Shown: positions 8,029-15,625 of the stretch, piece after piece
How the letters are laid out: the number at the start of each line of letters is the position of its first letter
How positions within the stretch are numbered: position 1 is the first letter of the stretch
Source: Paenibacillus lautus NBRC 15380
GTDB taxonomy: Bacteria; Bacillota; Bacilli; Paenibacillales; Paenibacillaceae
Length of the DNA stretch: 64,000 nucleotides
Assembly: GCF_004000945.1 (NCBI RefSeq)
Contig: NZ_BIMF01000015.1
Location: 121,731 to 185,730 of the forward strand
Direction of reading: 5' to 3'
Notes under the pieces: model-generated
Database searches by the model: none
Seen by the model: only the letters and a program-made list of their open reading frames with translations
Told to the model about the DNA's origin: nothing
Program-made: the position numbers and the translations under genes

Positions 8029-8913
8029 CTAAGATCTCGGGTGATAATGATCATATACTTCCTTCATGCTTTTCTTGGTGGATTGATACATGCCGGTGGT
8101 CGATAATGCCGAGTGACCCAGCATCTCCTGGACCGAACGTAAGTCGGCGCCGTTCTGCAGCATATGAATGGCAAACGAATGGCGAAGGGTATGCGGCGTG
8201 ATTTCCTCATCGATTTTGGCAAGCTTGCCATACTTTTTAATAATTTTCCAAAATCCCTGCCGTGTCAAGCGCGTACCGAGCGAATTCAGGAATAATGCAT
8301 CCTCATCAGCATCTCGAATCAGCTTCTCCCGCATATCTTGCATATAAAAAGCCACGCTTTCGGCTGCGATCTGGGTAATCGGAAGAATTCGCTCCTTCCC
8401 TCCGGAAACGGCACAGCGCAGGAAACGCATCTCCATATTGATGTCATGAGTGCTCAAGTTCACCAGTTCCGACACCTTGATGCCTGAAGCATACAGCAGC
8501 TCCAGCATCGCTTTGTCCCGGGCCCCCTGAGGGGTGCCGGAATCCGGAGCCGACAGCAGCTTGTCCACCTGCTCAATGGTCAGCGACTTGGGCGGCTTCC
8601 GTTCCGGCTTCGGATTATCCAGCAGCTGGGTCGGATCTTGACCTATAACGGATTGACGCACCAAATATTGAAAAAAGGAACGCAAGGAAGCCGTGCAGCG
8701 AAGGAGGCTCGATGCCGCCTTGCCCTGCTGCCGCAGTCTTCCCATGTATAAGCCAAGCATGGTTCGTGTAACTTCCTGCGGATGGATAACGTCTCTTTCC
8801 GCTGCAAAAGCAATGAATCCTTGTAGGTCGGCCCGGTACGATTCCATCGTACTTCGGGACAGTCCCTTCACATCTTCCAGATAGGTTACATATTCGTCCA
8901 AATATTGTTTCAT
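8029..8913 (-). CDS. xerD: Tyrosine recombinase XerD-like, with Arg I replaced by Lys
   Basis: A 294-residue tyrosine recombinase of XerC/D size. The SAM-like N domain covers about residues 1-85. The catalytic domain has the beta-hairpin lysine (SGGKERILPI), HTLRHSF (His and Arg II), LGHSALSTT and the nucleophile in TTGMYQ. The expected first arginine, which lies in LLYATGLRVSEL in XerD proteins, is lysine here (LLYASGIKVSEL; codon AAG around 8480). Position beside yqzK and fur matches B. subtilis ripX/xerD, which resolves chromosome dimers at dif. The call as XerD rests on synteny; activity is uncertain given the missing arginine. Confidence 0.88.
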   Translation of the reverse strand: MKQYLDEYVTYLEDVKGLSRSTMESYRADLQGFIAFAAERDVIHPQEVTRTMLGLYMGRLRQQGKAASSLLRCTASLRSFFQYLVRQSVIGQDPTQLLDNPKPERKPPKSLTIEQVDKLLSAPDSGTPQGARDKAMLELLYASGIKVSELVNLSTHDINMEMRFLRCAVSGGKERILPITQIAAESVAFYMQDMREKLIRDADEDALFLNSLGTRLTRQGFWKIIKKYGKLAKIDEEITPHTLRHSFAIHMLQNGADLRSVQEMLGHSALSTTGMYQSTKKSMKEVYDHYHPRS

Positions 8914-8955
8914 GATCTTTTTGCTCCTATTCCCATGTGCCCTTTACAAGCACGA

Positions 8956-9189
8956 TCACTCCCCATACCAGTAGTACAATCGCAGACGTTCCGCCGGCGA
9001 ATATCGGGAGTCCATGGTGCTTTCAGGCTGAAAAGCCTTAACCGCTTGACCGGAAGGCGCACGGTAAGGATCCACCGGGGTCAGCCAATCTCCCACCCAT
9101 CCCAGCACGAAGTAAAAAAACATCGTCAGAACGGCAAACATCGTAATAAATCGGATTAGTGAGCCTATTTTTCGGATCGATATAATCAC
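8956..9189 (-). CDS. yqzK: YqzK-like small membrane protein (DUF4227)
   Basis: A 77-residue protein with one N-terminal transmembrane segment (about residues 12-32: FITMFAVLTMFFYFVLGW) and a short polar tail ending in LRLYYWYGE. It resembles B. subtilis YqzK and, like it, lies between fur and xerD. Function unknown. The GTG start is preceded by GAGAGG. It is probably co-transcribed with xerD 42 bp downstream. Confidence 0.8.
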   Translation of the reverse strand: MIISIRKIGSLIRFITMFAVLTMFFYFVLGWVGDWLTPVDPYRAPSGQAVKAFQPESTMDSRYSPAERLRLYYWYGE

Positions 9190-9351
9190 TGGCAGCGCCT
9201 CTCTTTCATCTTTGCATTGATCACCAAGTGAAAGTGGGTATTACGGGTATCACTTCACGTAAAGCCTATGATACAAGCTGCTGGATTATGACGGCGGCTT
9301 TCCTCTGATCCGTTCTTTAGTCATTGGACTTGGCGGTTATTGGGATAGAAT

Positions 9352-9373
9352 AAAAAAAACGTCTTCTCGACGT
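9352..9373 (-). terminator. Second terminator-like hairpin upstream of yqzK
   Basis: On the minus strand ACGTC, loop TCTTC complement (GAGAA), GACGT, followed by eight T residues. The stem is only 5 bp but the T tract is strong. It may back up the fur terminator or end a short separate transcript. Confidence 0.5.
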
Positions 9374-9457
9374 ACGTTGATGATGTAGAATGATAGATTG
9401 TTCTTGCGTGAACGATACGGATTCGTACATGTTCCACATATATTTTGGTTACCATCT

Positions 9458-9488
9458 AAAAAACCCTCCCGGCTTACGCCGTAGAGGG
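9458..9488 (-). terminator. Terminator of fur
   Basis: On the minus strand CCCTCTACGGC pairs with GCCGGGAGGG around GTAA (one mismatch), then six T residues. It begins 45 bp after the fur stop. Confidence 0.85.
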
Positions 9489-9532
9489 CTTGCCGTGATG
9501 GTCATCACTGCGGTTTGTTGAATGGTATGAAA

Positions 9533-9997
9533 TTATGATTTGTCCTGGTCATTCTTGCCCTTCTCTTTGCAACGGTAGCATATGCCATGGAAATCAAGCC
9601 GATGGTCATGAACGGTAAAGTTGAACTCTCGCTCTAACCGCTCTTCCAATGGACCGAGCCAATCCTCGCGTATCTCATCCATGCTTCCACATTGAGTACA
9701 TATCAAATGATGATGGTGATGCTTCGAAGTATCCGTCCGCAAGTCATAACGGGCGACACCATCGCCAAAATTTATCTTCTCGACAACATGAAGCTCACTG
9801 AGCAGCTCTAGGGTACGGTACACGGTTGCCAGACCGATCTCCGGAGCCTTCTCTTTCACGAGCATAAATACATCCTCTGCGCTAAGGTGGTCGTCTTCAT
9901 TTTCCAACAATACGCTTACCGTGGCTTCCCGTTGGGGCGTTAATTTGTATCCTTGGGATTGTAGCTGCTGCTTAATTTTGTCGATCCGCGCTTCCAT
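9533..9997 (-). CDS. fur: Fur-family ferric uptake regulator
   Basis: A 154-residue metal-dependent repressor: winged-helix DNA-binding domain (SQGYKLTPQREATVSVL through GLATVYRTLELL), then the dimer domain with the His cluster (SKHHHHHLIC), CTQCGS and CYRCKEKGK as the structural zinc cysteines. Fur-family members include Zur and PerR; position between spoIIM and yqzK, as for B. subtilis fur, favours Fur. AAGGGGGAGG precedes the ATG. A SigA-type promoter lies at 10047-10076. Confidence 0.93.
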   Translation of the reverse strand: MEARIDKIKQQLQSQGYKLTPQREATVSVLLENEDDHLSAEDVFMLVKEKAPEIGLATVYRTLELLSELHVVEKINFGDGVARYDLRTDTSKHHHHHLICTQCGSMDEIREDWLGPLEERLEREFNFTVHDHRLDFHGICYRCKEKGKNDQDKS

Positions 9998-10046
9998 CGT
10001 TTCCCTCCCCCTTGGAAATCACTGCACGTTATTGTTCACTTCCTTC

Positions 10047-10076
10047 ATTATAGGGGGATTTGACAAACAAAGTCAA
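10047..10076 (-). promoter_or_regulatory. SigA-type promoter of fur
   Basis: On the minus strand TTGACT (10071-10076), 18 nt, then TATAAT (10047-10052). It lies 50 bp before the fur start. No clear PerR or Fur box was seen around it. Confidence 0.65.
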
Positions 10077-10106
10077 ACGGTTTTGCTTTATGGAAAAATT
10101 CGCGGA

Positions 10107-10730
10107 TTATAGCAACATTGGCGTGACCCAGCGCATCATGGCCGGGGTTACCCAGGTTTCAAATGAAGCAACTCCGAGCGTTAACAGGACCATGAAAAAG
10201 GTCAGCATCGCATACGAAGCAAAAGGCTTTACCATGCTCCCGCCGCGATTCATAATAAATCGATCCCTGATGATGTATAGTGAGAAGGTTATCGCGGCTA
10301 CGCTGCACATCATGAGCACAGGGATGATGAACAAATTTTGCGGCGCAATCGACACCAAGGCGAACAGCAGGCCTTTCCAAGAATACTGTCCGACCAAGTA
10401 ACCGACCGTAAACCCAATAAGCACTCCTTTTAAGAAGTCCAATATCAATATTCCCGGAAGCCCGATGACGGACAATCCCAGAATCCATATCAAACCGATC
10501 CATTTCAGATGAAGGGCTGCGATGCTCCAGTAAGAAGACTGACTCATGGTTTCTCCACCGTCCTGCACGTTTACAAAAAAGTGGTTTAAATATCGGGCCA
10601 TTTCCTGCTGCTGCTCCAATGAAAGTGCATTGACCATCAACGCTCCAAACAGCACGCCAACTAAAAACAAGACGCCCACGAACACATAGAGCATGGTCTG
10701 ATCCTTGAAGGCTTGGCGGAATGATTGCAT
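10107..10730 (-). CDS. spoIIM: Stage II sporulation protein M
   Basis: A 207-residue membrane protein with about five hydrophobic segments (about residues 14-34, 75-95, 97-120, 125-160 and 173-195). SpoIIM, SpoIID and SpoIIP form the peptidoglycan-degrading engulfment machine, with SpoIIM as the membrane anchor in the mother cell. Size, pattern (FLVGVLFGALMVNALS) and position next to fur match B. subtilis. GAAAGGAG precedes the ATG. Confidence 0.94.
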   Translation of the reverse strand: MQSFRQAFKDQTMLYVFVGVLFLVGVLFGALMVNALSLEQQQEMARYLNHFFVNVQDGGETMSQSSYWSIAALHLKWIGLIWILGLSVIGLPGILILDFLKGVLIGFTVGYLVGQYSWKGLLFALVSIAPQNLFIIPVLMMCSVAAITFSLYIIRDRFIMNRGGSMVKPFASYAMLTFFMVLLTLGVASFETWVTPAMMRWVTPMLL

Positions 10731-10816
10731 AGAATAGAGTCTCCTTTCTGTGTCTCTACTCTACTCTATGACCATCACCCTCCTGGTATGACCTGTGATT
10801 GAAAGAGTTGATCGAT

Positions 10817-12034
10817 TTACCGAAGAACTTTTCCGTAAGAGCCCCCGCCGCCATCCGATAAGGACAATGTCCCGTTCCGGGCCATCACAATGCTGGCAGC
10901 GAGCCCCTCTCCGGCAACAGCGGCAAGCTCCGCTTCCGTAGCCTGGTGAAGGATTTTCATTTCGGTGCCGAAAGCCCCCAGCAGCTTCGACATCGACGAT
11001 TTACCAAGGCCCGGGATGAACTCTAGCGGAACCTGATAGTGATAAGCCGGCCGGCTTTGCGGTACCACGGGCTCTTTGCGGTCAGCGATGTTCAGAATCC
11101 GATCAAACACGCCCTGTACCAGCTTGGTACTCCCGCAGTAAGGACATCGCACCAATTCGTGTATATCGCTGCCCTCCTCCAGTATGCTGTCGCAGCCGCC
11201 GCAGTAAGTACGATGGTATTTTCCGAGTCTGGGATTAAGCCCGTAGTTCGCGCTGATTCTTCTACCGTTACTTGTTCCAAGCGCCTGGCGAAATTCAGAA
11301 AATGAAGGCTTCGCCATGTCGATCCGGTTGTATTCCCTGCCGATTTTCCCAAGCGAATGCGCATCCGAATTGGTCAGGAAGGAATAGGCGTCCAGTTCGC
11401 TTATCCGCCCTGCCATCGAGGAGTCGGCACTGAGCCCGAGCTCTATTCCTGCAATCCCGTCCAAGTCCAGCACCTCGCTCATACGATCTGCCATGCTGCC
11501 GTACAGTCCCTTATGAGGCGTAAAGACGTGTGCAGGTATCAGCAGCCCGCCGCGGTCTAGAATCTCCTGCTGCAGCTCACGGGGGCTGACATAGATACGC
11601 TGCGAACTAAGCTGCACGTTCTTCATGTATTTTCCCATCCAGCCAGTGAATTCCTGGATGGTGTTCAGATCAGGGAAATAGGCCAGCACATGGGCTGCGC
11701 CACGGCCGCTTTCACGTATTTCAATCTCGCTTCCAAGCAAGATCACCGTATCCTGATACGCAATTCCGCCTCCATCGATCTCCTGCATGACCCCGCTGTC
11801 CAAACACTGGAGAATATCGTGCTGTACCGAAGGAGAATGGCAATCGATGATGCCAATCATTTGGATGCCTTTCCGCTCCGATGCCTCCACGGCTATATTT
11901 TCAAAGGTCAAATTGTTACTTGCGCTTATTTTCACAGCTTGTCCGCTGCTTGTGCGCCCTATGTGAATGTGCATGTCGCAGTAATAGGACTGAAGCTTCT
12001 CCCCGGTTGACATGTTCTTTTCAGGCTGCAGCAT
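10817..12034 (-). CDS. Endonuclease Q-family PHP-domain protein (YqxK-like)
   Basis: A 405-residue protein with an N-terminal PHP metal-binding domain (YCDMHIHIG near residue 20, GIIDCHSP near 63, LLGSEIEIRE, IPAHVFTP, LTNSDAHSLG), a four-cysteine zinc site (CGGCD, then CPYCG about 20 residues later, near residues 270-300) and a helix-hairpin-helix-like C-terminal part (FIPGLGKSSMSKLLGAFG). This is the layout of archaeal and Bacillus EndoQ, which nicks DNA 5' of deaminated bases such as uracil and hypoxanthine. It starts 1 nt after the nudF stop, so the two are one operon; a Nudix hydrolase beside a damage nuclease is suggestive but may only be synteny. Confidence 0.82.
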   Translation of the reverse strand: MLQPEKNMSTGEKLQSYYCDMHIHIGRTSSGQAVKISASNNLTFENIAVEASERKGIQMIGIIDCHSPSVQHDILQCLDSGVMQEIDGGGIAYQDTVILLGSEIEIRESGRGAAHVLAYFPDLNTIQEFTGWMGKYMKNVQLSSQRIYVSPRELQQEILDRGGLLIPAHVFTPHKGLYGSMADRMSEVLDLDGIAGIELGLSADSSMAGRISELDAYSFLTNSDAHSLGKIGREYNRIDMAKPSFSEFRQALGTSNGRRISANYGLNPRLGKYHRTYCGGCDSILEEGSDIHELVRCPYCGSTKLVQGVFDRILNIADRKEPVVPQSRPAYHYQVPLEFIPGLGKSSMSKLLGAFGTEMKILHQATEAELAAVAGEGLAASIVMARNGTLSLSDGGGGSYGKVLR

Positions 12035-12035
12035 A

Positions 12036-12617
12036 TCAGATCTTTCCTGTCAGGCTATACATATTCCAAGCATAAACGGCGAGAATGGTCTTCGCATCGC
12101 TGATTCTCTCTTCTTGGATGAGTGAGTATGCCTCTTCCAGGGAGATTTCCATCATCTCTATAAATTCATCCTCATCCGGGTTCATGTCGCCGCTGACCAG
12201 ATCCTCTGCCAGATATAAGTGAATGATCTCATCGGCAAATCCCGGCGATGTATAGAAGGAATGCAGCTTGCGAATGGAACCGCACGTATAACCCGTTTCT
12301 TCCTGTAGTTCGCGCTTCGCGGCTTCCAGCGGATCTTCTCCCCGCTCCAGCTTGCCTGCAGGGATTTCAACCTCACAGCGCCCAAGCGGCTGTCGAAATT
12401 GATTAACGGCCAACATTTTATCGCCTCTTAATGCGAGCACCGCTACTGCGCCGGGGTGTCTGACAACTTCACGTTTCGCGGTCTCCCCATTTGGCAGTTT
12501 CACCGTATCGACCTGCAGTGATATGATTTTCCCCTCAAAAATCGATTGGGTAGACAGCGTGGTTTCTTCCAGCAATTTATCCGAGGCTTCTCGGTTCTTA
12601 CTGCCGATATCGCTCAC
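12036..12617 (-). CDS. nudF: ADP-ribose pyrophosphatase (Nudix hydrolase) NudF
   Basis: A 193-residue Nudix hydrolase that cleaves ADP-ribose to AMP and ribose 5-phosphate. The Nudix box is complete: GKLERGEDPLEAAKRELQ followed by EETGY, with the upstream beta-strands VAVLALRGDKMLAVNQFRQP and the downstream SFYTSPGFADE typical of ADPRases. The GTG at 12617 is chosen because AAGGAGG lies 7 nt before it; a longer frame to 12647 would put the start inside that site's upstream region. It overlaps the operon of the EndoQ-like gene and is divergent from mciZ, as in B. subtilis. Confidence 0.93.
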   Translation of the reverse strand: MSDIGSKNREASDKLLEETTLSTQSIFEGKIISLQVDTVKLPNGETAKREVVRHPGAVAVLALRGDKMLAVNQFRQPLGRCEVEIPAGKLERGEDPLEAAKRELQEETGYTCGSIRKLHSFYTSPGFADEIIHLYLAEDLVSGDMNPDEDEFIEMMEISLEEAYSLIQEERISDAKTILAVYAWNMYSLTGKI

Positions 12618-12711
12618 AAAATGACCTCCTTTGTTTAAAAACGGCATGTCTGACCATGCTATTGCATAAGGTGTATTATATCAAAATTTCCAAGAAAGAA
12701 GGAAGCTGCCC

Positions 12712-12870
12712 ATGAAAAGCTACAAAGGGGACCATTCAGTACATATGGTAGGACAAGCCTGGCAGATACGGATCATGCTGAAACAGTGGCAACAGCAATG
12801 GGGCTCGGAAGCGAAGATTATGGATATTATTTCTAAGTCTTCTAAAAATATTTACGAAAACAGGACGTGA
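12712..12870 (+). CDS. mciZ: Mother-cell inhibitor of FtsZ, MciZ-like
   Basis: A 52-codon gene. Its central stretch MVGQAWQIRIMLKQW followed by KIMDIISKS parallels the B. subtilis MciZ core (LVGKAWEIRAKLKEY ... VKDWISK), which caps FtsZ filaments and blocks Z-ring assembly in the sporulating mother cell. GAAGGAAG lies 5-7 nt before the ATG, and a strong terminator begins 3 bp after the stop. The position beside and divergent from nudF is the same as in B. subtilis. In that organism it is SigE-dependent; I could not pick out a clear SigE promoter here. About 12 residues longer than the B. subtilis protein. Confidence 0.85.
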   Translation: MKSYKGDHSVHMVGQAWQIRIMLKQWQQQWGSEAKIMDIISKSSKNIYENRT

Positions 12871-12873
12871 AAT

Positions 12874-12894
12874 CAGGTCTTAAGACCTGTTTTT
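12874..12894 (+). terminator. Terminator of mciZ
   Basis: CAGGTC-TTAA-GACCTG perfect stem followed by five T residues (then a second T run after CGAC). It starts 3 bp after the mciZ stop. Confidence 0.85.
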
Positions 12895-12930
12895 CGACTT
12901 TTTTCGAATATGAACCATGACCTTTACACC

Positions 12931-12936
12931 TATAAT
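12931..12936 (+). promoter_or_regulatory. -10 element of the TPR gene
   Basis: Perfect TATAAT located 28 bp before the start codon at 12964. No good -35 is seen at the usual distance, so activity may need an activator or the match is fortuitous. Confidence 0.4.
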
Positions 12937-12963
12937 GGTGTTATATCATTGGGAGGCTTCGAC

Positions 12964-14175
12964 ATGCGACATATACCTATTATTGAAACCGAACCAATTA
13001 CTAATCCACCTTCAACTGAATATGAGCGCGGAAAATGGTACAAAAGACGCGGGTATCTTGAGAAGGCGTTAAGGAGCTTCAAGGAAGCTGCGCAATCCGC
13101 TCCAACCGACAAGACGAGCTCGGGATGGAAGGAAGTTGATCTAAGCTGGCTCGAATACGGGTTGTTGAGCATGCGGATGCGTTCCTTCGGCAAATCGGAG
13201 GAAGCTTTCCGAACCGTCGTACAGCATTCCGGTACCTACGTTCAAGAGGCTCTGAATCAGTGGGCTGCACTCCTCCACATGCAGGGGATTTCGGACCAAA
13301 CGATTTGTGAACGACTCCTGAACGAAACGAGGAGCTTTCCATCTTCCAACATTATGGTTGGCAGGTCACTTTTCTACATCGGAGCTTATCCGTATGCTGC
13401 CCATTGTTTTGCTGAACAGGGGAGCTTATACCCAGATACCTGTATCCAGTATGTGACTTGCCTGATCATGACGGGTCAAGTATCTGAAGCCATGCAGTTC
13501 ATCGACAGCTACCTTCGCGATTTGGCTCACCACCCGCGCGAACTGCCTCGTCCAAGAACATCTGGAGTGGCTCAGCTGGCCAGAATCAGGCAGGTGTGCG
13601 AGTGGAACATAAACCATTCGATCCCTGACCGATTTATCGCCATGTCGGAAACTTTAGAATTAGCACGCGCTGCCATATCGTTTAATATGATCTCCATAGC
13701 CGAACATCTGCTTACCAATAGCGGCGACCATGCTTATTATGCTCTGATCTGTTTTCTTTATGATGAAGGCTACAGAGGGCTCGCGATTTTAAAATTGAAC
13801 CAATTGGAAGCGCTGCCGCTCCAAGAACAAGACAGCAACAGTATAAAAGTATGCGTTATTGCCGCTGAGCATTTATATGATCAAGGAAGATATGATGAGG
13901 CTGCATCCCTGCTCGAGCAGCTTAGACTGGCTCACCCCGGGCGTTCAGAGATACGATTCGGTGAAGCTGCTTGTTATTTGCAGTCAGCCCTGATCTCCCT
14001 CTCTGCCCGCCTTGAGGAGCAATACTCATCTGCAACGGCGAGGAAAGAGATTGAACAGTACCTGGACAACATCAATGCCGCATTGCATGTGGTCGAGAAC
14101 ACGAACTGGCATACCACCTGGTCGCCTGCCCAAAAAAGACGTGAGAACTACTCGCCCATGTCATCCTTGAATTAA
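12964..14175 (+). CDS. TPR-like helical repeat protein of unknown function
   Basis: A 403-residue soluble protein with tetratricopeptide-like helical pairs, for example ERGKWYKRRGYLEKALRSFKEA (N-terminal TPR; landmarks YKRRGYLEKALRSF), RMRSFGKSEEAFRTV, FYIGAYPYAAHCFAEQG and LYDQGRYDEAASLLEQL. There is no signal peptide or membrane segment, so it is presumably a cytoplasmic protein-protein interaction scaffold. The ATG at 12964 is chosen because GGGAGG lies 7 nt upstream; an ATG at 12910 has no such site. Convergent with the peptidase gene across a bidirectional terminator. I do not recognise a specific family. Confidence 0.8.
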   Translation: MRHIPIIETEPITNPPSTEYERGKWYKRRGYLEKALRSFKEAAQSAPTDKTSSGWKEVDLSWLEYGLLSMRMRSFGKSEEAFRTVVQHSGTYVQEALNQWAALLHMQGISDQTICERLLNETRSFPSSNIMVGRSLFYIGAYPYAAHCFAEQGSLYPDTCIQYVTCLIMTGQVSEAMQFIDSYLRDLAHHPRELPRPRTSGVAQLARIRQVCEWNINHSIPDRFIAMSETLELARAAISFNMISIAEHLLTNSGDHAYYALICFLYDEGYRGLAILKLNQLEALPLQEQDSNSIKVCVIAAEHLYDQGRYDEAASLLEQLRLAHPGRSEIRFGEAACYLQSALISLSARLEEQYSSATARKEIEQYLDNINAALHVVENTNWHTTWSPAQKRRENYSPMSSLN

Positions 14176-14187
14176 TAGTCAAATCTA

Positions 14188-14226
14188 AAAGCCCGCAGCG
14201 GACTTAAAGCGTCCGCCGCGGGCTTT
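14188..14226. terminator. Bidirectional terminator between the TPR gene and the M20 peptidase
   Basis: AAGCCCGC-A-GCGGAC pairs with GTCCGC-C-GCGGGCTT around TTAAAGC, with A residues before and T residues after, so it can act on both strands. It sits 12 bp after the TPR gene and 27 bp after the peptidase gene. Confidence 0.85.
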
Positions 14227-14253
14227 ATACATTCATAATAGTCTAATGGTTGA

Positions 14254-15384
14254 CTAAGCTTTAGCCGTTTCCTGGATGATCCCAACGACGATCTGCGCAG
14301 CCTTGATCAAATCAGAAGCCTGAATGCGCTCTTGCGTGGTGTGAATGTCTTGATATCCAATCGCCAAATTGACGGTTGGAATTCCAAGGCCGTTAAAAAT
14401 GTTGGCGTCACTGCCGCCTCCGGACCGGAACGTGCGGGATGGCAAGCCCAAACCGCCGATAGCACGCTGCGCAAGCTGAACAACCTCATCATGTTCATTA
14501 AAACTGAAGGCCGGGTATACGATCTCGCTAATGAACTCACAATTGGCATTGTACTCACGAACGGTGGTTTCGAGCGCCTCGCGCATATCGTTCACTTGCT
14601 TATCCACTTTCTCTTGAACGATACTGCGTGCTTCAGCATCAATCTGAACATGGTCACAGACGATGTTTGTTGCGCCCCCGCCCTGGAACTTGCCGATATT
14701 CGCGGTGGTTTCTTTGTCGATCCGTCCCAGCTTCATTTTGGCTATCGCTTTTGAAGCGACTTGAATGGCACTGATGCCATCCTCCGGATTCACTCCGGCG
14801 TGAGCAGACTTGCCCTTGATGATCATTTGGATTTTCGCTTGGGTCGGTGCGGCAACTGCGATTGAGCCTAACTCACCGTTGGAATCCAGGGCAAAACCGA
14901 GATCCGCATCCAAATAATCAGGGTCAAGCGCCCGAGCTCCGACCAGACCCGATTCCTCACCTACCGTAATGACAAATTGAACTTGTCCGTGAGGAATGTT
15001 ATTTTCCTGGATGACCCGAATACCTTCAAGCAATGCCGCGATTCCCGCTTTGTCGTCCGCCCCGAGAATGGTCGTTCCGTCACTTCGAATCCAGCCGTCA
15101 TCACCCAGTGTCGGTTTGATGCCTTTACCGGGCGTTACGGTATCCATATGGCAGGTAAATAGCAGCTTAGGCGCTTGCTGGGCCGCCTCGTCCGCTTTCC
15201 AGGTAATAATCAGATTCCCTGCCCCGTGTCCTGTCTTTTCCTTGGCATCATCTTCGATGACGTCAAAGCCAAGACTGGAAAATTTATGTTTGAGAACGTT
15301 GGAGATCTCTTCTTCATGCTTGGTTTCGCTATCGACCTGAACCAATTCCATAAATTCTTGGATGATACGCTCTTCTGAGATCAC
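14254..15384 (-). CDS. M20-family metallopeptidase, tripeptidase T-like
   Basis: A 376-residue di-zinc exopeptidase related to PepT and B. subtilis YqjE. Metal ligands are visible: CHMDTV (His, with catalytic Asp), LGADDKAG, VGEESGLVGA (catalytic and bridging Glu), ALDSNG and the C-terminal GYQDIHTTQE. The dimerisation domain is inserted at about residues 185-295 (KGKSAHAGVNPEDG). The GTG at 15384 is chosen for its GAGGG site 7 nt upstream; the frame stays open to 15417 without a better site. Likely releases amino acids from small peptides in the cytoplasm; the exact substrate is not known. Confidence 0.88.
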   Translation of the reverse strand: MISEERIIQEFMELVQVDSETKHEEEISNVLKHKFSSLGFDVIEDDAKEKTGHGAGNLIITWKADEAAQQAPKLLFTCHMDTVTPGKGIKPTLGDDGWIRSDGTTILGADDKAGIAALLEGIRVIQENNIPHGQVQFVITVGEESGLVGARALDPDYLDADLGFALDSNGELGSIAVAAPTQAKIQMIIKGKSAHAGVNPEDGISAIQVASKAIAKMKLGRIDKETTANIGKFQGGGATNIVCDHVQIDAEARSIVQEKVDKQVNDMREALETTVREYNANCEFISEIVYPAFSFNEHDEVVQLAQRAIGGLGLPSRTFRSGGGSDANIFNGLGIPTVNLAIGYQDIHTTQERIQASDLIKAAQIVVGIIQETAKA

Positions 15385-15497
15385 TGGACTTCCCTCTCTT
15401 TCGCAGATACGATACAATGTCTTTATATCTATTTCTCATTGAAATGATGCTGCTGCATGTATGCTCATCATTAAACCTATTTCAAAGGAGTTACACA

Positions 15498-15599
15498 ATG
15501 CAACGTAAAAAGTGGTTTCGAATTGTTATCTATCTCATGCTGATTGCCATGGTCGGATCAACGCTGCTGGTTATCCTTGAGCCATTGTTCCTTCGCTGA
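15498..15599 (+). CDS. prli42: Prli42-like stressosome-associated mini membrane protein
   Basis: A 33-residue protein: a basic start (MQRKKWFR), then one membrane segment (IVIYLMLIAMVGSTLLVIL) and a short tail. Size, topology and the pattern basic N terminus plus single helix match Prli42, the miniprotein that tethers the stressosome to the membrane in Listeria. AAAGGAG sits 7 nt before the ATG at 15498, which supports translation; the frame open from 15417 has no such signal. The assignment rests on short-sequence resemblance, so it is probable rather than certain. Confidence 0.7.
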   Translation: MQRKKWFRIVIYLMLIAMVGSTLLVILEPLFLR

Positions 15600-15625
15600 C
15601 ACCCTGCATTTACGAGCGCATAAAG

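Larger units (their letters stand above)
9190..9532. other. Intergenic region between fur and yqzK with two minus-strand hairpins
   Basis: These 343 bp hold two terminator-like hairpins read from the minus strand: one for fur (9458-9488) and one about 85 bp further on (9352-9373). I see no convincing gene: a 44-codon frame between and across them starts without a ribosome-binding site. The yqzK promoter should lie in the left part but I could not identify it. Confidence 0.6.

Noticed and set aside
9325..9456. 44-codon frame between fur and yqzK on the minus strand
   Set aside because: No ribosome-binding site and it runs through a terminator hairpin.
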